Positions 56,653-64,000 of a stretch of DNA of 64,000 nt are shown here, one piece after another. A program made the translations under genes and the position numbers. The notes beneath the pieces are model-generated. The model ran no database searches. It worked only from the letters and a program-made list of their open reading frames with translations, and was not told where the DNA came from. The stretch is from Alteromonas genovensis. Lineage in GTDB: Bacteria > Pseudomonadota > Gammaproteobacteria > Enterobacterales > Alteromonadaceae. The DNA lies in assembly GCF_010500895.1 (NCBI RefSeq), contig NZ_JAAAWO010000005.1, positions 248,001 to 312,000 of the forward strand, in the 5' to 3' direction. The stretch's first letter is position 1; each line of letters starts with the position of its first letter.

Positions 56653-58026
56653 GTGAATAGAAAACGCTTTATTATCGAAGCTAGAGACGTATTAAAGTTA
56701 GCCTGGCCATTGCTTATTGCCCAAATTACGCAAATGCTCATGGGTGTGAGTGACACCATCATGGCAGGACGCTACAGCGCGACTGACATGGCTGCGGTGG
56801 CGTTAGGTTTTAGTATTACCATCCCCCTTCTTTGCTTCATTCAGGGTATTGCCCTTGCCTTACCGCCTATCATCTCAAGGCTACAAGGTAACAAGAACAT
56901 TGCTGGTATTGCTGATGCCAGTCAGCAGGCCGGTTATTTAGTGTTATTTGTAGGCTTAGTCATCGCCGCGTTTATTCCCTTTACTGAAAGTATCGTATCG
57001 TTATTTCCAATGGCACCAGAGCTTCACAGCATAACCGTGGACTACGTCATCTATGTATTTCTTGCCATGCCTGGCTTTGCTATCTATCAATGGTTGAGGA
57101 ATTATTGTGAAGGACTGGGTAAAACAAAGCCCACCATGATCATTACCGTCATTGGGTTAATGGCAAACATTGTGGGCAATTATTTATTCATTTATGGCGT
57201 TGGCCCATTACCTGCCATGGGTGGTGCTGGCTGCGGGGTTGCTACTGCGCTGGTTATTTATACCATGCTAATTGCTACCTTTATTTACGTGCGACTTGCA
57301 CCTGCGCTGCGCAAATACGACCTGTTTAATCAATGGTACCGTCCAAACTTAAAAACCATTGGTCGAACCTTCGCTTTAGGCCTTCCTATTGCAATGACAA
57401 TCCTGTTTGAAGTAACGCTGTTTTCTGCCGTTGCCCTACTTCTTGCACCGTTTGGCGCAACAGTCGTTGCAGCCCACCAAGTCGCGCTTAACTTTTCAGC
57501 ACTGATGTTTATGTTTCCGATGAGTATAGGTATGGCCGTGGCCATTCGCATTGGCTACCGTATTGGACAAAAGAACCCTCGACAGGCAAAAATAGCAGCG
57601 CGAAGTGCCATATTAATTGGATTTATTACTTCTGCGTGTACCGCCACCTTCACCCTTGTGGCTAAAGGTTTCATCATCAGCTTATACACAAGCGACGGCG
57701 AGGTTTACGCTATTGCCAATGCCCTACTTATCTATGCAGCGCTTTTCCAGCTCTCAGACGCTGTACAGGTAATATCGGCCAATGCGCTGCGAGGATATAA
57801 AGACACCACGGCAATGTTTATCATCACCTTTGTGTCATATTGGCTTATCGGGCTTCCCACCGGCATTATTTTGGGAAGAACCTCCTGGCTGACTAACGAG
57901 CCAATGGCTGCAGCTGGCTTTTGGATTGGATTTATTGTGGGATTAAGCGCTGCCGCAGTATTACTGGGAGCCAGGCTGCTTTATATTCAGCGTTCGACCA
58001 ACGTGCTTATCGAACAACCTGCGTAA
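56653..58026 (+). CDS. MATE family efflux pump, NorM-like
   Basis: 457 aa with 12 membrane helices. NorM marks are AWPLLIAQITQMLMGVSDTIMAGRYSATDMAAV in segments, and the second half ALGLPIAMTILFEV, HQVALNFSALMFMFPMSIGMA in pieces. These pumps export cationic drugs and dyes with Na+ or H+. Start GTG at 56653 without a strong ribosome site. It is followed by a hairpin terminator. Confidence 0.94.
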   Translation: MNRKRFIIEARDVLKLAWPLLIAQITQMLMGVSDTIMAGRYSATDMAAVALGFSITIPLLCFIQGIALALPPIISRLQGNKNIAGIADASQQAGYLVLFVGLVIAAFIPFTESIVSLFPMAPELHSITVDYVIYVFLAMPGFAIYQWLRNYCEGLGKTKPTMIITVIGLMANIVGNYLFIYGVGPLPAMGGAGCGVATALVIYTMLIATFIYVRLAPALRKYDLFNQWYRPNLKTIGRTFALGLPIAMTILFEVTLFSAVALLLAPFGATVVAAHQVALNFSALMFMFPMSIGMAVAIRIGYRIGQKNPRQAKIAARSAILIGFITSACTATFTLVAKGFIISLYTSDGEVYAIANALLIYAALFQLSDAVQVISANALRGYKDTTAMFIITFVSYWLIGLPTGIILGRTSWLTNEPMAAAGFWIGFIVGLSAAAVLLGARLLYIQRSTNVLIEQPA

Positions 58027-58037
58027 AGGTTTTTTCG

Positions 58038-58090
58038 CTAGGCCCTTTCATTCAAGGAAATAAAAAGGGCCTAGTTTCTCGTGTTTACAG
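58038..58090 (+). terminator. Terminator of the MATE gene
   Basis: CTAGGCCCTTT (58038-58048) pairs perfectly with AAAGGGCCTAG (58074-58084) around a 25-nt loop, followed by TTTCTC. The T-run is short. It lies between convergent genes. Confidence 0.6.
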
Positions 58091-58130
58091 CGCGCTTTAG
58101 ACGCACATACTGCTATTAACCACTTGTGTA

Positions 58131-59312
58131 TTAGCGAGTGCGACTCAGTCCTTTGATGGCCTCGGTGAGCCCTTCTAGCGTCAACCCATACATTTTGTCT
58201 TCCATAATTTCACGCATAATTTTGATAGACGAGTAATAAGGCCAATAATTTTCAGCCTGAGGGTTGAGCCAAACCGCGTTACTGAAATGGTTTAATAGCC
58301 TTTGCATCCATGCACTGCCCGGCTCTTCATTCCAGTGCTCGACACTGCCACCAGGATAAGTGATTTCATAAGGCCCCATAGTGGCATCCCCCACAAAAAT
58401 CACTTTATAATCTTTGCCGTATCGATGAATAATATCCCATATTGAGATCCGCTCTTTATTACGGCGCAAATTATCCTTCCACACTTCTTCATACACGCAG
58501 TTATGAAAATAAAAGTATTCCAAGTACTTAAATTCAGACTGCACCGCTGAAAACAGCTCTTGAGTAGTTTTTACATGGGGGTCCATAGAGCCTCCCACGT
58601 CGAAAAACATCAACACTTTAACCGCATTGTGTCTTTCAGGTGCCATATGAATATCCAGCATGCCACCCTTTTTCGCGGTTTCACCAATGGTCGTTCTAAC
58701 ATCAAGCTCTTCACTCGCACCTGTGCGGGCAAATTTGCGTAGCTTTCGAAGGGCAACCTTAATGTTTCGCGTGCCTAGCTCTACATCTGACGACAGGTTT
58801 TTGAATTCCCGTTTGTCCCATACCTTAGCAGCTGAGAACTTGCGATTGCCCTTTTGACCAATGCGAACGCCCTCAGAATTATCGCCATAAGCGCCAAAGG
58901 GTGACGTACCGCCCGTGCCTACCCATTTGTTGCCACCTTGGTGACGTTTTTCTTGCTCTTCTAAACGTTTTTTGAGGGTTTCCATAAGCTCATCAAGACC
59001 ACCAGCTTGCCTCAGGGCCTCGCGCTCTTCAGCGCTTAAGTTCTTTTCAAGCTCTTTGCGTAACCATTCCTCAGGGATCTCTTTACCAAATAAGTCAATT
59101 GACTCGACACCTTCAAAATAATTAGCAAAAGCCCGGTCGAACTTATCGTACTGAGTTTCATCTTTTACCATGATGGTGCGCGACAAACTGTAAAACGCTT
59201 CTATATCGGCATACACCACGTGCTTTTCCATTGCCCTGAGTAAATCAAGCAACTCGCGAAGGGTTGTTTTAACCTGATATTTTCGCAGCGTGAAAAAAAA
59301 CTGAATAAGCAT
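58131..59312 (-). CDS. VWA-domain protein, CoxE-like partner of MoxR
   Basis: 393 aa. An N-terminal helical region (about residues 1-135), with a charged EEREALRQ..KKRLEEQEKRHQ stretch, precedes a von Willebrand A domain. The metal site reads FFDVGGSMD, so the first Ser of the usual DxSxS is Gly, a variant seen in CoxE-like proteins. No signal peptide: cytosolic. Its ATG overlaps the MoxR stop by one base, so the two form a coupled pair that may act as a metal-insertion or complex-assembly chaperone. The client is unknown. Confidence 0.88.
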   Translation of the reverse strand: MLIQFFFTLRKYQVKTTLRELLDLLRAMEKHVVYADIEAFYSLSRTIMVKDETQYDKFDRAFANYFEGVESIDLFGKEIPEEWLRKELEKNLSAEEREALRQAGGLDELMETLKKRLEEQEKRHQGGNKWVGTGGTSPFGAYGDNSEGVRIGQKGNRKFSAAKVWDKREFKNLSSDVELGTRNIKVALRKLRKFARTGASEELDVRTTIGETAKKGGMLDIHMAPERHNAVKVLMFFDVGGSMDPHVKTTQELFSAVQSEFKYLEYFYFHNCVYEEVWKDNLRRNKERISIWDIIHRYGKDYKVIFVGDATMGPYEITYPGGSVEHWNEEPGSAWMQRLLNHFSNAVWLNPQAENYWPYYSSIKIMREIMEDKMYGLTLEGLTEAIKGLSRTR

Positions 59313-60148
59313 TAGCGTCTCGCCATAAAGGCCAGTTTTTCAAACAGGTGAATATCTTGCTCATTTTTCAGCAATGCACCATAAAGTGGTGGAATAGATG
59401 CTTTCCCATCTTTGTTGTGTAGTGCCTCAGGTGGAATATCCTCAGCGACCAGCAGCTTAAGCCAGTCAATTAGCTCAGAGGTCGATGGCTTTTTCTTAAG
59501 CCCTGGCACATCACGTAGATTGAAAAATGCACCTAATGCTTCGCTCAGCAAATTCTTCTTAAGACTAGGGAAGTGAACATTAACAATCTCTTCCATATCT
59601 TCAGGTGTTGGAAATTGAATATAGTGGAAGAAACAACGGCGCAAGAAAGCGTCGGGCAATTCTTTCTCATTATTGGACGTAATAATCACGATGGGACGCT
59701 GAGCGGCGACAACGCGCTCTTGAGTCTCGTACACATAGAATTCCATTTTATCGAGCTCGAGCAATAAGTCGTTTGGAAACTCGATGTCGGCTTTGTCTAT
59801 CTCATCAATGAGCAATACCGGGCGTTTTTCAGCGGTAAATGCTTCCCAAAGCTTTCCTTTAACAATGTAGTTTTTAATATCGTGAACACGATCGTCGCCA
59901 AGCTGTGAATCACGAAGACGGGAAACCGCATCGTATTCGTACAGTCCTTGCTGAGCTTTAGTCGTCGATTTGATATGCCATTGGATAAGCTCAGTGCCTA
60001 AACTTTCAGCGAGCTCTTCAGCAAGCATCGTTTTACCGGTACCTGGCTCGCCCTTGATTAATAAGGGTCGCTCTAGGGTGATAGCTGCGTTTACCGCAAG
60101 CTGTAAGTCTTTGGTTGCGATGTAATTAGACGTGCCACTAAAAGCCAT
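59312..60148 (-). CDS. MoxR-family AAA+ ATPase
   Basis: 278 aa. Walker A is GEPGTGKT (33-40), Walker B LLIDEIDKAD, sensor 1 in VIITSNNEKELPDAFLRRC with the arginine finger. This is the MoxR clade typically paired with VWA proteins, as in CbbQ-CbbO or NorQ-NorD systems. Overlaps the VWA gene by one base. No substrate enzyme (dehydrogenase, Rubisco, NO reductase) lies next to it. Confidence 0.92.
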   Translation of the reverse strand: MAFSGTSNYIATKDLQLAVNAAITLERPLLIKGEPGTGKTMLAEELAESLGTELIQWHIKSTTKAQQGLYEYDAVSRLRDSQLGDDRVHDIKNYIVKGKLWEAFTAEKRPVLLIDEIDKADIEFPNDLLLELDKMEFYVYETQERVVAAQRPIVIITSNNEKELPDAFLRRCFFHYIQFPTPEDMEEIVNVHFPSLKKNLLSEALGAFFNLRDVPGLKKKPSTSELIDWLKLLVAEDIPPEALHNKDGKASIPPLYGALLKNEQDIHLFEKLAFMARR

Positions 60149-60323
60149 TCTTCTTATACTCCGTTTAATTCTTCGTCTTCATGTAATTTAACAATAACAT
60201 ATAGCTAAAAAACACTTTGCATTTTTACGTTTGGGGCCAATGATATAGGGGTATAAAGAAATCCCCAAATTCAGGCTATGAATTATTAACTATTAAAAAG
60301 GTCGTACAGATCACGACTGTTGG

Positions 60324-60339
60324 GATTTGCTTGCAAATC
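60324..60339. promoter_or_regulatory. Palindrome upstream of cysK
   Basis: GATTTGC-TT-GCAAATC is a perfect 16-bp palindrome, 22 bp upstream of the cysK start. A second short inverted repeat GTCGT/ACGAC lies at 60301-60317. The factor is unknown. Confidence 0.4.
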
Positions 60340-60361
60340 AAGAACGAGTTAAGGATTAGAA

Positions 60362-61327
60362 ATGAACGTATTTGACGACAATTCTCTTGCGATTGGCCGT
60401 ACGCCATTAGTGAAATTAAATCGCGTTACCTCTGGCAACGTGTACGCAAAAATAGAGTCTCGTAACCCAAGCTTCAGCGTTAAGTGCCGTATTGGTGCAA
60501 ACATGGTATGGGATGCGGAAGAACGCGGTGTACTGACTAAAGGTAAAGAGATCGTAGAGCCTACAAGTGGTAATACAGGTATTGCCCTAGCGTTTGTTGC
60601 GGCTTCACGAGGCTATAAGATAACTCTAACCATGCCAAGCAGCATGAGTTTAGAGCGACGTAAACTGCTTAAAGCACTAGGCGCAAACTTAGTCCTTACC
60701 GAAGCGCCAAAAGGCATGAAAGGGGCTGTGGCCGCTGCACAAGAAATTGTGAACTCAGATCCTGACAAGTACGTGTTATTGCAGCAGTTCGACAACCCGG
60801 CAAACCCAGCCATCCATGAAAAAACCACCGGGCCTGAAATTTGGGAAGACACCGATGGTAAAGTTGATGCTTTCGTCGCTGGCGTAGGTACAGGCGGCAC
60901 CATCACCGGTGTAAGTCGTTACCTTAAAAACACTAAAGGTAAAGCCATTACCTCTGTTGCGGTTGAACCAACTGACTCTCCTGTTATTACCCAAGCACTT
61001 GCGGGTGAAGAGTTAACGCCAGGCCCACATAAAATTCAGGGTATTGGTGCAGGATTCATCCCGGGCAACCTTGACCTAAGTCTTATCGACGAAGTAGAGC
61101 AAGTCTCAAACGAAGATTGTATGGATATGGCACGCAAGCTAATGACCGACGAAGGCATATTAGCGGGTATTTCTTCTGGTGCGGCGGTTGTAGCAGCAAA
61201 GCGTTTTGCTGAACGTCCAGAAAATAAAGACAAGATTGTTGTCGTGCTTTTAGCCAGCGCAACTGAGCGTTACTTAAGTAGCCCAATGTTTGCGGGAGCC
61301 TTCGACGAACAAGAAGAAGTGCAATAA
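60362..61327 (+). CDS. cysK: Cysteine synthase A (O-acetylserine sulfhydrylase)
   Basis: 321 aa (E. coli CysK 323). It makes cysteine from O-acetylserine and sulfide. PLP lysine K41 lies in [13 protein letters not shown]; the substrate loop is [13 protein letters not shown], and the PLP phosphate loop [14 protein letters not shown]. The sequence follows CysK rather than CysM throughout. AAGGA lies six bases before the ATG. Confidence 0.97.
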   Translation: MNVFDDNSLAIGRTPLVKLNRVTSGNVYAKIESRNPSFSVKCRIGANMVWDAEERGVLTKGKEIVEPTSGNTGIALAFVAASRGYKITLTMPSSMSLERRKLLKALGANLVLTEAPKGMKGAVAAAQEIVNSDPDKYVLLQQFDNPANPAIHEKTTGPEIWEDTDGKVDAFVAGVGTGGTITGVSRYLKNTKGKAITSVAVEPTDSPVITQALAGEELTPGPHKIQGIGAGFIPGNLDLSLIDEVEQVSNEDCMDMARKLMTDEGILAGISSGAAVVAAKRFAERPENKDKIVVVLLASATERYLSSPMFAGAFDEQEEVQ

Positions 61328-61454
61328 TAGACAAACCTACTGCGAACTAACCTCGCAGAGTGTCGCTAAGGCTAACCTGTTTTAATAGAAAACACGCTTT
61401 AGTGCAAAGCATGCATTAATGAAAAAAGGCAGAGCACGCTCTTTTATTGAGAAC

Positions 61455-61489
61455 AAAAGCGAGAAACTTGAAAAAGTTTCTCGCTTTTT
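61455..61489 (+). terminator. Rho-independent terminator of cysK
   Basis: A perfect 15-bp stem, AAAAGCGAGAAACTT (61455-61469) with AAGTTTCTCGCTTTT (61474-61488), closes a GAAA loop and ends in a T6 run. Confidence 0.92.
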
Positions 61490-61629
61490 TGTTTTTGCAT
61501 TTCGTTTAGCCGCCACATTTTTGGTATTCTTGCATTCAAAGACAATGGGCAGACTAATTTGCGCTAGATAGTGTGCATTACACTTGAGATCAAATGCCCT
61601 TAAGATTAAACGCCCAGGAGGCTGAAAGA

Positions 61630-62088
61630 ATGAACGCTAATAAGTTGTATATCGTGTTCTGGCTAACCGTTTTGCTAGTGCTAAGCGCATGTGGTGAGAA
61701 GGAAAAGGGAATTGGGCGCTATGGCATGCTTGATGAAAGTACACCTGAATACACTGCCGTTGCCTTTTTAAATAGCGTGTATGAAGATGACAATCTAGAT
61801 AGAGCCATTTCATTATCTAGTGAAAAGATGACTCGCATACTTAAACGCTACCACACCAATAGAAACGTTCAGCGACATCTTCTCAATTTAAAATACGACA
61901 CAGTAATCGTGACACCTCAAACGTCTGGCAGCTTAGGCAGAACCGAGTTTGCGGAGAAATCTACCATTACCGTCTTTTTAAGCGGTATGTATGGCGATGA
62001 TAAAATCGAGAAATTACGCAGCTTAGACCTTATAAAAGAAGACGGTGATTGGAAAATCAATAAAATTCATCCCGATACCTATTTATAG
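61630..62088 (+). CDS. Small lipoprotein of unknown function
   Basis: 152 aa. The signal peptide has a lipobox LSAC (cysteine about residue 21) followed by GEKEKG. The mature domain (about residues 40-150) starts ESTPEYTAVAFLNSVYEDDNLDRAISLSSEKM and ends DGDWKINKIHP, a pattern like NTF2/DUF4878-type lipoproteins. AGGAGG eight bases before the ATG decides this start; 12 further codons are open upstream. Function unknown. Confidence 0.82.
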   Translation: MNANKLYIVFWLTVLLVLSACGEKEKGIGRYGMLDESTPEYTAVAFLNSVYEDDNLDRAISLSSEKMTRILKRYHTNRNVQRHLLNLKYDTVIVTPQTSGSLGRTEFAEKSTITVFLSGMYGDDKIEKLRSLDLIKEDGDWKINKIHPDTYL

Positions 62089-62115
62089 GCTTTCTCTTCC
62101 TACCCAATCCTAACA

Positions 62116-62160
62116 AGAGCGTGCTCCATAGTAATAAAAAAACGCTGGCTGACACGCTCT
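62116..62160. terminator. Possible hairpin between convergent genes
   Basis: AGAGCGTG (62116-62123) pairs with CACGCTCT (62153-62160) around a 29-nt A-rich loop. There is no T-run, so support is weak. Confidence 0.3.
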
Positions 62161-62171
62161 CTTCACCACAT

Positions 62172-63617
62172 CTACTGTATTAAGATAAGAGAAGTTTGCG
62201 GTGGCGTTAGAAATCTAGCACCATCCTCTTGAATGACTACCATATCTTCTACTGAAATAGTCTTAGTTTTTTGATTTTTTCCTTCATGTAAAAATGTTGA
62301 TGTATCTGTATTGTCTTCAGAATAATACCAACTAAAAAAACCATCAAATGCAAAGGTCATATGTCTATCCAATAGTTTATCGGATGCAGGTCTCACTCCC
62401 AAATTGGGCCCGACATCGTGCGCCACATAACCCACTGGGTGACCTGTGCTCCACATAACTGGTAAAGAGCCTGATTGCTGCATAACGTATTGCTGCGCTT
62501 TGTGAACAGCATTACCCTTAGCACCGGGAGTCATGGCGTTAAATGCTGCGTTGCGACCATTGATTGCACTTTTCCAAGCATGCTGAAGTTGCTCCGGTGG
62601 TTGTGCCTCACCCTCTTGCAACACATACGCAAAACGTTGAATGTCAGTGACCCACTGATTAAAAACGCGTATTCCGAAATCTATTTGAATGACATCCCCT
62701 CGCTGAATCACTCGATCAGTAGGGTGTGAATGCCCTCTGTCTGGACCGGAATTAACCGCTGGATTCTGACTAGGAGCCCAACCATCTCCTACTCCCGCGT
62801 CCGATATTTTACGCTTTAAGAATTGAGCAATGTCTAGGTCAGTGCTCTTTCCTGGAATAACGGCTTGATAAGCTTCATATTCCCACCTTGAGGTAATAGC
62901 CGCGGCTTTCGCCATGATCTCTATTTCTTCTGGTAACTTTCGCGCAAGCCAATAGTAAATAGCGTCTTCAGCGCTTTTAAATGATATATCAGTATCTGTA
63001 AAAGCGTCGTTAAGTGCTATATATTGTGAATGGCTTAGTCCATCAGCAAGTGGGTTAACGGTAAAGCTATTAATCCCAATTTGGCCTTTCGTATTCTGCT
63101 GAGTGAGATACGATGATGCTGCCTCTATCGCGCTTTGTGATTTATCTACGTCGATTACAAAGTCAAACGTACCTAATTCTTTTAACGCCGTTGACTCACT
63201 CAATGGTGAAAATATCCGTGAAGTCACTGCCTCGGATTCACTATCTTTACTAAAGAGAACCACCGCTGTGCCACCTGCATTTTCACAACCTACATGGTTG
63301 GCTAGTGGATCGTTGTTATTCTCGCGGCATATAATTAACCAGTGGTCCAAGTCTGCGGCAGCCATTGCGCCGGGCAATAACGTTCTAATGCGCTTCTTTC
63401 GTATTTCAAGCCAGGGAGATGGCGAATTGAAATACTCGATATATCCTTTTACTTCCTCAGAAGAGGGGATCCTATTTACAGCATTCGGCTCCCTTGCATA
63501 GGACTTTTCAGATAGCAGATTTTCGTCGCTGCTGGTTTGGCCATAGGCATTTTTATAGAGTCCCCCGCTCACTAGTACAATCAATAACAACGGTATATAT
63601 CGTTTGTGCGTAATCAT
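62172..63617 (-). CDS. Secreted M24 (Xaa-Pro aminopeptidase-like) protein
   Basis: 481 aa with a signal peptide (about residues 1-26, ending NAYGQ). The creatinase-type N-domain is followed by a pita-bread M24 domain. Metal ligands visible: IDFGIR, TDIQRF, GHPVGYVAHD and the final Glu in VIQEDGARFL. At the position where M24 enzymes have the Glu of a TIEP-type motif it reads FAFDGF, so this ligand appears to be Asp or moved; activity is therefore uncertain. Periplasmic or secreted. A TGAGTTTT/AAAACTCA inverted repeat lies 32 bp upstream. Confidence 0.83.
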   Translation of the reverse strand: MITHKRYIPLLLIVLVSGGLYKNAYGQTSSDENLLSEKSYAREPNAVNRIPSSEEVKGYIEYFNSPSPWLEIRKKRIRTLLPGAMAAADLDHWLIICRENNNDPLANHVGCENAGGTAVVLFSKDSESEAVTSRIFSPLSESTALKELGTFDFVIDVDKSQSAIEAASSYLTQQNTKGQIGINSFTVNPLADGLSHSQYIALNDAFTDTDISFKSAEDAIYYWLARKLPEEIEIMAKAAAITSRWEYEAYQAVIPGKSTDLDIAQFLKRKISDAGVGDGWAPSQNPAVNSGPDRGHSHPTDRVIQRGDVIQIDFGIRVFNQWVTDIQRFAYVLQEGEAQPPEQLQHAWKSAINGRNAAFNAMTPGAKGNAVHKAQQYVMQQSGSLPVMWSTGHPVGYVAHDVGPNLGVRPASDKLLDRHMTFAFDGFFSWYYSEDNTDTSTFLHEGKNQKTKTISVEDMVVIQEDGARFLTPPQTSLILIQ

Positions 63618-63648
63618 TATTCTTTTCCTTTTATCACGTATTGAGAGT

Positions 63649-63671
63649 TGAGTTTTACATTTAAAAACTCA
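63649..63671. promoter_or_regulatory. Inverted repeat upstream of the M24 gene
   Basis: TGAGTTTT (63649-63656) and AAAACTCA (63664-63671) form a perfect 8-bp inverted repeat with a 7-bp spacer, in the divergent gap between the M24 and RRM genes. It could be an operator for either gene. Confidence 0.4.
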
Positions 63672-63811
63672 GACCTGACATTCATTGTTAAACGCTACCA
63701 CCGACCAAGGATTTCACAGCAACTAGGGCGTGTTGAATAAATGTATTCTTTGCTTGGTTTGCTTGTTTATACCTGAGACAATAAAGGTTCACTCTATAAA
63801 GCGACGATCCT

Positions 63812-64000
63812 ATGAAACTTCTAGTTCGCAATCTTGCGAGAACGACCACAGAACAAGAAATTCTTACTCTTTTTTCAGCGCACGGCACTGTAAATGAGTG
63901 CAGCCTTGTACTTGACAAAGAGACCGGCCAATCAAAAGGTTTTGCCTTTGTTGAGATGGCTGATGCTGACGAGGCTAACAATGCTTTGAAAAGTCTTCAC
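63812..64000 (+). CDS. RRM-type RNA-binding protein, 3' end outside the window
   Basis: 63 codons are visible and the frame stays open to the last base. It starts MKLLVRNLARTTTEQEIL, with RNP2 as LLVRNL, and RNP1 reads KGFAFVEM (about residues 43-50). This is a single RNA recognition motif as in bacterial Rbp proteins of about 80-160 aa, often cold-induced. Its length and tail cannot be seen. No strong Shine-Dalgarno sequence precedes the ATG (CGACGATCCT). Confidence 0.88.
   Translation, partial: MKLLVRNLARTTTEQEILTLFSAHGTVNECSLVLDKETGQSKGFAFVEMADADEANNALKSLH

Noticed and set aside
60362-61327. CysM (cysteine synthase B)
   Set aside because: Start, substrate loop and C-terminal region follow CysK nearly residue by residue.

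Overview
The window reads as chromosomal core DNA of a marine gammaproteobacterium of the Alteromonas type. The protein sequences are close to Escherichia coli in housekeeping genes (gyrA, nrdA, rpsA, cysK, purM), the base composition looks moderate, and families typical of Alteromonadales occur (a DUF3718 secreted protein, DUF2066, DUF3108, DUF2069, several GGDEF/EAL proteins). I see no tRNA, rRNA, CRISPR array, insertion sequence or prophage. Naming the genus is inference; the gene calls rest on motifs visible in the translations.

Layout. 1-13,460 (minus strand): the cluster gyrA, serC, aroA, cmk, rpsA, ihfB, a large PilZ-domain gene, lapA, lapB, pyrF. 13,461-18,602 (plus): ubiG, then nrdA, nrdB and a YfaE-type ferredoxin, preceded by a pair of NrdR boxes and a leader of about 510 nt. 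18,711-29,048: a less conserved stretch with a winged-helix regulator divergent from a DUF3718 gene, a GAF-EAL protein, an Old-Yellow-Enzyme oxidoreductase, a broken luciferase-like gene next to an MFS exporter and its divergent LysR regulator, a GAF-GAF-GGDEF-EAL protein and a DMT permease. 29,205-43,508: conserved gene neighbourhoods also found in E. coli (dapA-bamC-purC; gcvR-bcp; perM; bepA; ArsC-like YfgD; hda; purM-purN) with TlpA-like, WrbA-like, DUF2069, DUF2066 and DUF3108 genes between them. 43,981-49,315: fadE behind a FadR-like operator, an orphan NarL-type response regulator, and cmoA-cmoB. 49,411-54,084: a four-gene glucosylglycerate operon. 54,286-64,000: gph-like phosphatase, moeA, a MATE pump, a MoxR ATPase with its VWA partner, cysK, a small lipoprotein, a secreted M24 peptidase, and the start of an RRM protein that runs off the window.

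How genes work together. The most distinctive locus is 49,354-54,084. Glycerate kinase, glucosyl-3-phosphoglycerate phosphatase, glucosyl-3-phosphoglycerate synthase and a GH13_18 glucosylglycerate phosphorylase together would form a closed cycle that makes the compatible solute glucosylglycerate and recovers glucose-1-phosphate and phosphoglycerate from it. The ribosome binding site and AUG of its first gene lie inside an 18-bp inverted repeat with one mismatch, a strong candidate for translational or operator control. A second theme is cyclic-di-GMP: one PilZ receptor, one EAL protein and one GGDEF-EAL protein occur in the first 28 kb. Short tandem duplications of 12-16 bp occur at several gene ends and intergenic spots.
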